From: Bacteroidota bacterium
GTDB taxonomy: Bacteria > Bacteroidota > Bacteroidia > Chitinophagales > Chitinophagaceae
Direction of reading: 5' to 3'
Length of the DNA: 53,432 nt
NCBI GenBank assembly: GCA_005883765.1
Contig: VBAQ01000065.1
Span: forward strand, 20,962 to 74,393
A model generated the notes under the pieces. That model had not been told where the DNA came from. It did no database searches and saw only the letters and a program-made list of their open reading frames with translations. The position numbers were made by a program, and so were the translations under genes. Positions 41,841-49,036 of the stretch are shown in pieces (position 1 is the first letter of the stretch; each line of letters begins with the position of its first letter).

Positions 41841-43352
41841 ATGAAAGCTCAAAAGAAACTTCCTCCTGTGATCATGATCATTTTCGGCGGGAGCGGTGAT
41901 CTCGCCAGCCGCAAGCTGATGCCAGCGTTATTTAATCTTTTCATTGATGATTACTTACCCGATGATTTTGCAGTAGCAGGCATCGGGCGCACAGATTATG
42001 GCGGTGAGGAAAAGTACCGGGAGCATTTATTGGAAGGTGTCAAACAATTTTCACGACGCAAAGATCATGATGAAGAATGGAAAAAATTTTCTGAAAAGAT
42101 ATGTTACGTGGCAGTGGATATAAAAGATGATGCTGCCTTCCAGGAAATTGGAAAATGGATTGAAGAAAAGAGCAAAGGGTGGAAGGAGCATCCAATTATA
42201 ATTTATTACATGGCCGTGGCGCCTCAACTGGCGCCGGATATAGCCAAAAAATTATACGATCAAAAACTTTGCGCCGATCCGAAATGCACAAGAATGGTAT
42301 TTGAAAAACCATTTGGTCATGATTTGGAAAGCGCGCAGGAGCTGAATCAATTGTTGGGCAGTATGTTTGACGAAGACCAGATCTATCGTATCGATCATTA
42401 CCTGGGTAAAGAAACAGTGCAGAATATTTTAGCATTACGCTTCGCCAATGCTTTGTTTGAACCGATTTGGAACAGCAATTATATTGATCATGCCCAGATC
42501 ACAGCAGCGGAAACAGTTGGCGTGGAGGATCGTGGCGGGTACTATGAACAGGCAGGCGCATTGAGAGACATGGTGCAGAATCACATTCTGCAATTGTTGT
42601 GTATGATTGCCATGGAAGCTCCTGTTTCTTTTGATGCGAATGAAATAAGAAATAAAAAAGTGGATGTGCTGAATGCGATCCGGAAATTTAATCCCGAAGA
42701 TGTGCATTCGCACGCCGTACGTGGCCAATACGCTGGGGGTTGGATGAAGGGAGAAAAAGTACAAGGCTATCGCCAGGAAAAAAATGTAGATAAAAATTCG
42801 CCTGCAGAAACTTTCGCTGCAGTGAAGTTCTTTATTGACAACTGGCGCTGGCAAAATGTACCCTTTTATATTCGCACAGGAAAATACCTGCACGAAAAAA
42901 CAACACTCATCACTATTCAATTCAAACCTGCACCCGATTATGCATTTCCTGAAGAGGCATCTGACACCTGGCGTGCAAACCGGCTTACCATCAGCATTCA
43001 GCCCGATATGGATATTCGTATTCGCTTCCAGTCAAAACGACCGGGACCAAGCATGATCCTGAGTCCGGTAGACATGATATTCAGCTATGCCGAAGCATAT
43101 CATGAGGATGAACCAGAGGCCTATGAAACTCTGCTGGAAGATGTGATGGAAGGCAATCCCACATTGTTCATGCGCGCCGACCAGGTCGAGTCCGCGTGGC
43201 GGGTGATTACACCGATCATGGATGCGTGGGGACATCGCAAGCCCGTTGATTTTCCAAACTATGCTCCCGGTAGCTGGGGACCTGAAGATGCCGAAGCGCT
43301 CGTGGCAAGAGACGGACATCATTGGGTAACGTTGCCAACTAAAAATGGGTAA
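41841..43352 (+). CDS. zwf: Glucose-6-phosphate 1-dehydrogenase
   Basis: It oxidises glucose 6-phosphate to 6-phosphoglucono-lactone with NADP, the entry step of the oxidative pentose phosphate pathway. The 503-residue protein has the dinucleotide motif IIFGGSGDLASRKLMPALFN near 13-32, RMVFEKPFGHDLESAQELNQ, the active-site signature RIDHYLGKETVQNILALRFA and EDRGGYYEQAGALRDMVQNH. The C-terminal beta domain has FYIRTGKYL. An AAGG element lies just before the ATG. Substrate and product enzymes gnd and pgl flank it. Confidence 0.96.
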   Translation: MKAQKKLPPVIMIIFGGSGDLASRKLMPALFNLFIDDYLPDDFAVAGIGRTDYGGEEKYREHLLEGVKQFSRRKDHDEEWKKFSEKICYVAVDIKDDAAFQEIGKWIEEKSKGWKEHPIIIYYMAVAPQLAPDIAKKLYDQKLCADPKCTRMVFEKPFGHDLESAQELNQLLGSMFDEDQIYRIDHYLGKETVQNILALRFANALFEPIWNSNYIDHAQITAAETVGVEDRGGYYEQAGALRDMVQNHILQLLCMIAMEAPVSFDANEIRNKKVDVLNAIRKFNPEDVHSHAVRGQYAGGWMKGEKVQGYRQEKNVDKNSPAETFAAVKFFIDNWRWQNVPFYIRTGKYLHEKTTLITIQFKPAPDYAFPEEASDTWRANRLTISIQPDMDIRIRFQSKRPGPSMILSPVDMIFSYAEAYHEDEPEAYETLLEDVMEGNPTLFMRADQVESAWRVITPIMDAWGHRKPVDFPNYAPGSWGPEDAEALVARDGHHWVTLPTKNG

Positions 43353-43400
43353 GATTTTTTATGATACCAGCTTCGGTAACTCCGATTGAAGTTCTGTTGC

Positions 43401-43429
43401 GCCTTGCTTCGCCGAAGCTTCGCGAAGGC
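43401..43429. repeat. Nested GCTTCGCGAAGC-type palindromes before pgl
   Basis: CTTCGCCGAAG (43407-43417) and the perfect palindrome CTTCGCGAAG (43418-43427) lie side by side within outer GCCTT/AAGGC arms in the short spacer before the chosen pgl start. The structure resembles small dispersed palindromic elements. Confidence 0.5.
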
Positions 43430-43469
43430 ACAGTCGCAATCCCGTTATCGTTCTGTAATTCTTCTCAGC

Positions 43470-44297
43470 ATGCAATTGAGTATTTCAAAAAATATCGAGG
43501 AATTGAATTGGCGAGTCGCTGAATGGATAATTGAAAGCATGCGTGAAGTATTGCAAACCCAAGAGCGGTTCACGATTGTCTTATCTGGTGGCAACACTCC
43601 AAAAAAACTTTACCAACTACTTGCATCAGATGAATTCAAAAACAAAATTGACTGGCAAAAGCTTCATGTATTCTGGGGCGACGAGCGTTATGTTCCTTTT
43701 TCAGATGATCGCAACAATGCAAAAATGGCTTTTGATACATTGCTTGATCACGTGCCCGTTCCCAGGTCACAAATTCATACCATGCGCACGGACATCGATC
43801 CGGAAGCTTCGGCAAATGAATATGAAAAGATTTTGATGACGTACTTCCCGGGAGCTACAAGCAAAGAAACGACTCCTGGCTCCCGACTCCTGACTCCCGA
43901 CTCTCTCCACTCTCCAAAGGAGTCCTTACAGACACCACTCTCCGAAGGAGTCCTTTCGGAAACGACTTTCGGTCTCGTCCTCCTCGGCCTTGGCGACAAT
44001 GCCCACACTCTTTCGCTATTTCCGGGTGAAGAAGTTGTTCATGAAAAAAACAGATGGGTGAAAGCAGTTTTTGTAAAAGAAGTAAACATGCGGCGCATAA
44101 CCTTAACGGCCCCTGTCGTAAATCTTTCAAGACACATCGCATTTTTAGTTAGCGGACAAGACAAGGCTGATGCCGTGTCGCATATTCTTTTGAACGATTA
44201 CACGCCTGATCTGTATCCTGCACAAGTTATAAAGCCTGTGAACGGAGAATTATTATGGTTTTTAGATGAGGCGGCGGCCGAAAGAGTAAAAAGATAA
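43470..44297 (+). CDS. pgl: 6-phosphogluconolactonase with repeat-derived insertion
   Basis: It hydrolyses 6-phosphogluconolactone between the zwf and gnd steps. ATG 43470 (275 residues) is chosen because the longer frame reads through palindromic repeat DNA. Family signatures are FTIVLSGGNTPKKLYQLLAS at 34-53, KLHVFWGDERYVPFSDDRNN and VLLGLGDNAHTLSLFPGE near 170-187. Normal enzymes of this type have about 240 residues; the excess is residues 134-165 (TTPGSRLLTPDSL then LQTPLSEGVLS), encoded by tandem repeats, in a loop before the strand FGLVLLGLG. Its stop touches the stop of the convergent amidase gene. Confidence 0.92.
   Translation: MQLSISKNIEELNWRVAEWIIESMREVLQTQERFTIVLSGGNTPKKLYQLLASDEFKNKIDWQKLHVFWGDERYVPFSDDRNNAKMAFDTLLDHVPVPRSQIHTMRTDIDPEASANEYEKILMTYFPGATSKETTPGSRLLTPDSLHSPKESLQTPLSEGVLSETTFGLVLLGLGDNAHTLSLFPGEEVVHEKNRWVKAVFVKEVNMRRITLTAPVVNLSRHIAFLVSGQDKADAVSHILLNDYTPDLYPAQVIKPVNGELLWFLDEAAAERVKR
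43871..43960. repeat. Tandem repeats inside pgl
   Basis: A 14-bp unit, GACTCCTGGCTCCC, GACTCCTGACTCCC, then a partial GACTC, is followed by two copies of CACTCTCCAAAGGAGTCCTT (43908-43927, and 43936-43955 with one mismatch, period 28). Each of these contains the inverted CTCC-AAA-GGAG. The whole block is in frame in pgl. Confidence 0.8.
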
Positions 44298-45449
44298 TCA
44301 CTTCAAGCTTTTCAACCAATCACCAATCCCTAAATAAATTTTTTGAGCGACCTGTTTGTGAAATTTTGGATTCAGGATTTTTTTCTCATCCTCCTTATTA
44401 CTTAAAAAGCCGACTTCAACCAAACAGTTTGGATACTCAGTCGGTCCATTCAAAGCAAAATTAAATGCACCTACATTTCCCCATTCTTTTAATTTAAGTT
44501 CCTGCATTCGTTTTAGAATGGCTTGCGACAATGGTCTAAACCCAATGTAACGGTAATAAGTGCTCACTCCTCTCATGGTATCACTCTCTCCGGAATTTAA
44601 GTGAATACTTATTAAAATATTCGGATCCTGTTGCCTCAACATTAAGGTTCGATCAATCATGGTAAGATCAGTATCATTGGTCCTTGTCATGAAAGTTTGC
44701 ACTTTGTTTGCTTTAAAATATTTCTCAACCTCCTTTGCAATTTTTAAAGTGTATTCCTTTTCAAGAACATTTGATGTGACACCTGTTGCCCCGGTGTTAC
44801 TTCCTCCATGCCCGGCATCTATAGCAACGAATAAATTTTGTATAGTAAGTTTCACCGGCTGTCTCTTTACGCGGATCACTAATTTTTTGTCATCATAATA
44901 AATAAAATGACCCCAGTGTTGTGGATGTTTTAATTCGATAATGACGCGAAGAACGTCGTCCTCTATCTGCTCGTAAAAAGTGTTCCTGATTTCTTTTGCA
45001 GTCGAAAGCTGGGTGATCCAATTGGTATTGCTGGTAACACCAAAAATATCAACAATGATCCGCGACGGATCTATCTCCTGCATACTTCTGTACGGGAGAC
45101 GCTGATCCAATAATACTGTAACATAATCGTATTTATCATCTCCATATACTTTCCATCTGTTACTTAGGTAGTAAGGCTGAACATGAACGGAACTATCTTT
45201 TCGAAAATTTATTTTGGCCAACCATCCATAGTGGTAGGTTGACAAATGCACCTTGTAATCATCTTTCACGCTATCCACAACCTTCACAACGATATTGCTG
45301 TCCAGGAATGTCATCTTTGCTCCACCGAGCCGGTCATCTCCCAATCCATATTCCAGAAATGGTAATGGACCAGTGGTGGTACCCACTAAAACTTTTTGAG
45401 CCGCCGCATTGAGGCAAAGCGTCATGAAAAAAAACAGCAAAATCTTCAC
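44298..45449 (-). CDS. N-acetylmuramoyl-L-alanine amidase (Amidase_3) with AMIN-like domain
   Basis: A 383-residue exported enzyme that cleaves the peptide from muramic acid in peptidoglycan. GTG 45449 is chosen: it gives a neat signal peptide (MKILLFFFMTLCLNAAAQ), and TATCTTTC lies four bases upstream; an in-frame GTG 33 bases earlier precedes that box. Residues 20-200 are a beta-rich AMIN-like region. The Amidase_3 domain has zinc ligands His214 (AIDAGHGGSNTGATG), Glu230 (NVLEKEYTLKIA) and His283 (SIHLNSGE), with Glu345 in CLVEVGFLSNKEDEK. It acts in cell separation or wall turnover. Confidence 0.9.
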   Translation of the reverse strand: MKILLFFFMTLCLNAAAQKVLVGTTTGPLPFLEYGLGDDRLGGAKMTFLDSNIVVKVVDSVKDDYKVHLSTYHYGWLAKINFRKDSSVHVQPYYLSNRWKVYGDDKYDYVTVLLDQRLPYRSMQEIDPSRIIVDIFGVTSNTNWITQLSTAKEIRNTFYEQIEDDVLRVIIELKHPQHWGHFIYYDDKKLVIRVKRQPVKLTIQNLFVAIDAGHGGSNTGATGVTSNVLEKEYTLKIAKEVEKYFKANKVQTFMTRTNDTDLTMIDRTLMLRQQDPNILISIHLNSGESDTMRGVSTYYRYIGFRPLSQAILKRMQELKLKEWGNVGAFNFALNGPTEYPNCLVEVGFLSNKEDEKKILNPKFHKQVAQKIYLGIGDWLKSLK

Positions 45450-45453
45450 AATA

Positions 45454-45461
45454 GAAAGATA
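45454..45461 (-). promoter_or_regulatory. Putative -7 box of the amidase (TATCTTTC)
   Basis: TATCTTTC differs from TAnnTTTG only in the last base and ends four bases before the GTG start, consistent with a leaderless mRNA. Confidence 0.35.
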
Positions 45462-45586
45462 ACATAAAAACACTTGCACCACCCGACCGTAGATTTACCG
45501 AGGCGGATTGAGCTTTTACTGAATTTATCTAGAAAAACGTTTGCGTGAACACTACGCCAATTTTTACCGGCGTTATTGGCTATGAA

Positions 45587-45614
45587 TATCCTAGTGGTTA
45601 TTCCTTATCCTAGT
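45587..45614. repeat. Direct repeat TATCCTAGT x2 (period 19)
   Basis: Two exact copies of TATCCTAGT at 45587-45595 and 45606-45614 lie just before the 7-TM gene. The two-turn spacing is like that of paired activator sites, for example LytTR regulators. It could also be chance. Confidence 0.3.
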
Positions 45615-45628
45615 AAAACCTTTAGAGA

Positions 45629-46378
45629 ATGAGCTTAAACTCTACATTGGGAGTATTGTCATCGATAATTCTGTTTGCACCCGTAATTCTTATCATCGGA
45701 TTCAAATTATTTACCAATAGAAGTTTTTTGGCGCTTTCTTTATATTACTTTGTTTCGGGTGTTTACAATCTTATCTCACAAAACGTGCTAAACGCACCGG
45801 CTACCATTGCCCGTCCTTTAGGAATCATCGTCAATTTATTGGACGCTCCCTTAATGCTGCTGTTCCTTATTTTTTTCGGCACCTCGGTATTGATGAAAAA
45901 AAGGATCACCAGGGCGATATTTATTTTTCTTGTTTTTGAGGTGATCATTATGCTTATTTATGGATTTACTGTAAAGGCTGTCAAGATAATCTTAGGACCC
46001 GATATCGCGATTATCATAGCACTCAGCTTTTTATTTTTTATGCGAAATGTTAAGCTGGCTGTTACAAATCAAAAAAGCTTAGGTAAGGCGATAATGGCTT
46101 CTTCGGTGCTGTTGTCTTATACAATTTTTACTGTTGTCTATATCTTTTATTACCTCGTTAAAACCGGGCAGTACAGGGACGACGCCGAACTTGTTTATTA
46201 TCTCGTCACCATTTTGTCAGTCATTCTAATGTCCATTGGCATTGTGATTGAAAATAAAAGAATAAAAAAATTGGGAGAATTAAAAAACACGCGTAAGGAA
46301 TTAGCCATCATCTACGGAAAAACAAAAGCGGCTGACCTGAATCAAGACAGCCGCTTCCTCAAAACAAATGGCTTTTAA
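45629..46378 (+). CDS. Seven-transmembrane protein, unknown
   Basis: A 249-residue polytopic membrane protein with about seven hydrophobic segments (starting VLSSIILFAPVILIIGFKLF, ending LVTILSVILMSIGIVIE) and a short charged tail ENKRIKKLGELKNTRKELAI. No catalytic motif stands out. Related uncharacterised proteins exist in Chitinophagaceae, but I could not assign a domain family. Its TAA overlaps the stop of the convergent acyl-CoA dehydrogenase gene within a TTTTAAAA palindrome. Confidence 0.75.
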   Translation: MSLNSTLGVLSSIILFAPVILIIGFKLFTNRSFLALSLYYFVSGVYNLISQNVLNAPATIARPLGIIVNLLDAPLMLLFLIFFGTSVLMKKRITRAIFIFLVFEVIIMLIYGFTVKAVKIILGPDIAIIIALSFLFFMRNVKLAVTNQKSLGKAIMASSVLLSYTIFTVVYIFYYLVKTGQYRDDAELVYYLVTILSVILMSIGIVIENKRIKKLGELKNTRKELAIIYGKTKAADLNQDSRFLKTNGF

Positions 46379-48183
46379 AAGCAGTATTTATTTTCTGCGA
46401 TCATTTTATCAGCAAGTCTTCTCCTGGCTTCTTTTGTGTTAAAGGGTTCGGCCTTTGTAAAACGTTTCAGTCCCATTAACATCATCCTTTGTTCATCGCC
46501 ATCAGCGAATGAATTGATCGCGTCCTTTCCATATTTATTTACGCGGTCTGCCGCATCATATAAATAGGTCCGCATGATATCGAAATAGTGCTGGCTGTTA
46601 TCCTCACCTTCTTTATCTGCAATCTTCATTACTCGTAGTAAAACGCTTTCCGCATTGAACGTTTCTATGGCCATATCTGCAATATTCATCAACACTTCCT
46701 GCTCCGTTTGAATTTTCATCATTAATTTTTGTACTGCGGCGCCCGATGTCATGAGTATCGCTTTTTTAAGATTAGCAACCAGCTTTTTTTCTTTTTGAAA
46801 AGGCGTTTCCCCATCAGCGCTAAAATCCGGGATACTCATTAATTCTTTTTGTACTTCAGTCGCCGGCCCCATCAGGTTCAGCCTTCCCTGCATTGCTCTT
46901 TTTAGAGTCATGTCCAGGATCAGCAAGCGATTGATCTCATTTGTTCCCTCATAAATCCGGTTAATGCGACTGTCACGGTAAGCCCTGGAAATCTCATACT
47001 CGGCGCTGAAGCCATTACCACCGTGGATCTGCACGCCTTCATCAACGACAAAATCCAGGACCTCGCTTCCATAAACTTTTAATGCGGCACATTCAATCGC
47101 GTACTCTTCTGCTGCGCCAAGCAATGCCTCATTAAAAGGACTACCTGCCTCCAGCAACTCTTTTTCTTTTTCGTCGATCCAATTGGCAGTACGATATAAT
47201 GCACTCTCGGAAACAAAAACGTTTATTGCCATCTCGGCCAGCTTATGCTTGATAGCACCGAAATTCGAAATCGGTTGTTTGAATTGTTCGCGTGTTACGG
47301 CATACCGAACAGAAGTAGTGACCGCTCTCCTCGAGCCGCCCACAGCTGCTGCACATAGCTTCAAGCGACCAATGTTGAGAATATTAAAGGCTATCTTGTG
47401 ACCTTTTCCAATTTCGCCCAACACATTTTCGACCGGCACCTTGCAATCCTGGAAATATAATTGAACAGTAGACGATCCTTTGATTCCCATTTTGTGTTCC
47501 TCGGGTCCCTGCGTAAAACCCTCTGTTCCTCTTTCAACTATAAATCCTGTGAATTTATCTCCATCCACTTTTGCAAAAACGGTGTACACATCAGCAAAGC
47601 CCCCGTTAGTGATCCAGCATTTTTGCCCATTAAGTAAGTAATATTTACCGTCAGCGCTAAGCTTCGCGCTTGTCTTTGCCCCCAGAGCATCGCTTCCGCT
47701 ATTGGGCTCCGTCAAACCGTACGAACCGACCCATTCACCGTTGATGAGTTTAGGAATGTATTTCCGCTTTTGTTCGGGGGTACCAAAATATAAAATGGGC
47801 AGGGTGCCAATGCCTGTATGTGCTGCAATAGCTACAGAAAATGAGTGTCCGGCACCAAGGTATTCATTTACGATAGTTGACGTAACAAAATCTTTTCCGA
47901 GCCCACCGTATTCTTCCGGAAAAGCAACTGCGAGCAATCCTTGCTCGCCGGCCTTTTGCAGTAAAGATCTCATCAACCCCGGCTCCAAAGCATCAATGCG
48001 GTCCAAAATAGGGATCACCTCCGAATCCAGGAATTGATTGCACATGTCGCGGATCATCAATTGCTCCTCAGAAAAATTTTCCGGGATAAATGTCTCGGAC
48101 GATGAAGAATCTTTTATCAGCCATTCACCACCTTTCATCCCGATAGCTATCGGGACAGTTTTGCTTTTTACGTCGGTGCTCAT
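46375..48183 (-). CDS. Acyl-CoA dehydrogenase (long form) with N-terminal repeat insertion
   Basis: A 602-residue FAD enzyme oxidising acyl-CoA to enoyl-CoA in fatty acid degradation. It has the N-terminal helical domain (EQLMIRDMCNQFLDSEVIP), the FAD-binding centre with YGLTEPNSGSDALGAKTSAK and CWITNGGFADVYTVFAK, then RLKLCAAAVGGSRRAVTTSV and QIHGGNGFSAEYEISRAYRD, with catalytic Glu in IYEGTNEINR. The extra C-terminal 160 residues mark the VLCAD-like long form. Residues 10-15 (VPIAIG) are encoded by the palindrome TCCCGATAGCTATCGGGA, which homologues appear to lack. A MarR regulator lies upstream on the same strand. Confidence 0.93.
   Translation of the reverse strand: MSTDVKSKTVPIAIGMKGGEWLIKDSSSSETFIPENFSEEQLMIRDMCNQFLDSEVIPILDRIDALEPGLMRSLLQKAGEQGLLAVAFPEEYGGLGKDFVTSTIVNEYLGAGHSFSVAIAAHTGIGTLPILYFGTPEQKRKYIPKLINGEWVGSYGLTEPNSGSDALGAKTSAKLSADGKYYLLNGQKCWITNGGFADVYTVFAKVDGDKFTGFIVERGTEGFTQGPEEHKMGIKGSSTVQLYFQDCKVPVENVLGEIGKGHKIAFNILNIGRLKLCAAAVGGSRRAVTTSVRYAVTREQFKQPISNFGAIKHKLAEMAINVFVSESALYRTANWIDEKEKELLEAGSPFNEALLGAAEEYAIECAALKVYGSEVLDFVVDEGVQIHGGNGFSAEYEISRAYRDSRINRIYEGTNEINRLLILDMTLKRAMQGRLNLMGPATEVQKELMSIPDFSADGETPFQKEKKLVANLKKAILMTSGAAVQKLMMKIQTEQEVLMNIADMAIETFNAESVLLRVMKIADKEGEDNSQHYFDIMRTYLYDAADRVNKYGKDAINSFADGDEQRMMLMGLKRFTKAEPFNTKEARRRLADKMIAENKYCF
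48138..48155. repeat. Palindrome TCCCGATAGCTATCGGGA inside the acyl-CoA dehydrogenase
   Basis: A perfect 18-bp palindrome, in frame in codons 9-15 of the acyl-CoA dehydrogenase. The same 16-bp core recurs at 48427-48442, with variant copies at 48396-48413 and 26374-26391. Confidence 0.85.
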
Positions 48184-48261
48184 AACGATATTTTAAAAGT
48201 TTAAGGTTTAAGTTTAAATATTGTGTAACCTGCTTTATTACTTCTATGATCGTCTGTTGCC

Positions 48262-48413
48262 CGCCCGGATGAATCCGTTCGGACGGGCGTCGCTCCGAAG
48301 GAACCCCTTCCGGGCACTCTTGTACGTCCGGTCCCAAAGGGATCCATTTGGATAATTCTTTCCAACATTGATGAGCCCTTGCCATGTAGACTCACTCCCG
48401 AAAGCGATCGGGA
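48262..48413. repeat. Cluster of palindromic repeats between marR and acyl-CoA dehydrogenase
   Basis: Within the 259-bp spacer there are CGCCCG (48262-48267) facing CGGGCG (48284-48289), a GGAT/ATCC inner hairpin, CCGAAGG/CCTTCCGG arms around 48294-48315, and TCCCGAAAGCGATCGGGA at 48396-48413, a two-mismatch copy of the 18-bp family. No gene is seen in the spacer. Confidence 0.6.
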
Positions 48414-48426
48414 TCACCATTCACCA

Positions 48427-48442
48427 CCCGATAGCTATCGGG
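48427..48442. repeat. Palindrome CCCGATAGCTATCGGG touching the marR stop
   Basis: An exact copy of the core of the 18-bp palindrome; it ends at the base before the marR stop codon (48443-48445). It could serve as a hairpin but has no T-tract. Confidence 0.8.
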
Positions 48443-48886
48443 TCACGATTTCAGATTATCATAAACAACCTGCAACACCTGTTTACATACGTCGATTTGC
48501 TCAACTGGCACACCTTTCAATGCTTCGTTCAAGGTCTCTTCAGCCATCATCATCGTTTGTTCTTCCAATTTTTGTCCCTGCTTCGTGAGATAAATAAGAT
48601 TAATTCTCCTGTCATTATCCGAAGCCACACGCTTCACCAGGTTCAATCTTTCAAGATTGTCGACAAGCCTTGTGATACTTGGTTTATCGCGAAAGGTAGC
48701 ATTACAGAGTTCCTGCTGACTTAATCCTTCTTTCTTCCACAAATGATATAACACGCTCCACTGTTCAATCGTCAGATTTATTCCACGAGCATTGATTTTT
48801 TTTTGAAGCCTTCGGGCAATAGCAGTCGAAGCTTTGCCTGTGATAAAGCTGTATAACTCCCCCCTCTTAAATTGGTTGTTTGACAT
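48443..48886 (-). CDS. MarR family transcriptional regulator
   Basis: ATG 48886 gives 147 residues; an in-frame TTG eight codons earlier lies over the operator and is rejected. The winged helix-turn-helix is visible: TIEQWSVLYHLWKKEGLSQQ, ELCNATFRDKPSITRLVDNL and the wing RLNLVKRVASDNDRRINLIY. Helices at both ends would dimerise. A perfect inverted repeat directly before its ATG, next to a full promoter, points to autorepression. The acyl-CoA dehydrogenase gene downstream on the same strand is a candidate second target, so the ligand could be an acyl-CoA or fatty acid; that is inference. Confidence 0.9.
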   Translation of the reverse strand: MSNNQFKRGELYSFITGKASTAIARRLQKKINARGINLTIEQWSVLYHLWKKEGLSQQELCNATFRDKPSITRLVDNLERLNLVKRVASDNDRRINLIYLTKQGQKLEEQTMMMAEETLNEALKGVPVEQIDVCKQVLQVVYDNLKS

Positions 48887-48906
48887 ATAGTTGTTTATAC
48901 AACTAT
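48887..48906. promoter_or_regulatory. Probable MarR operator: ATAGTTGT-TTAT-ACAACTAT
   Basis: A perfect 8+4+8 inverted repeat that abuts the marR ATG and begins one base after its -7 box (minus-strand sense), so bound repressor would cover the transcription start. Size and symmetry fit a MarR dimer. Confidence 0.7.
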
Positions 48907-48907
48907 T

Positions 48908-48937
48908 CAAAGATAAATATTATCTTCAGCTATTCAA
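48908..48937 (-). promoter_or_regulatory. Promoter of marR (TTG-19-TATCTTTG)
   Basis: On the minus strand TTG (48935-48937) and a perfect TATCTTTG (48908-48915) are 19 bases apart, the best promoter match in the window. Confidence 0.65.
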
Positions 48938-48996
48938 ATAAATTGAACAAAAAATGTGAATTGAGAATTTGAAGATCCTGTGAGGTCTTGAAGGCC

Positions 48997-49024
48997 TTGC
49001 GATCAGTTACAATAGCTAGTTTTG
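48997..49024 (+). promoter_or_regulatory. Promoter of the GT2 glycosyltransferase (TTG-17-TAGTTTTG)
   Basis: TTG at 48997-48999 and a perfect TAnnTTTG match TAGTTTTG at 49017-49024 are 17 bases apart; the ATG follows 12 bases later. An in-frame TTG start at 49022 lies inside the -7 box and is therefore rejected. Confidence 0.55.
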
Positions 49025-49036
49025 TTCCCACGCACA

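Noticed and set aside
42435-42920. Long minus-strand ORF (161 codons) opposite zwf
   Set aside because: Antisense shadow of a well-conserved zwf; composition is Cys/His/Phe-rich as expected for a shadow frame.
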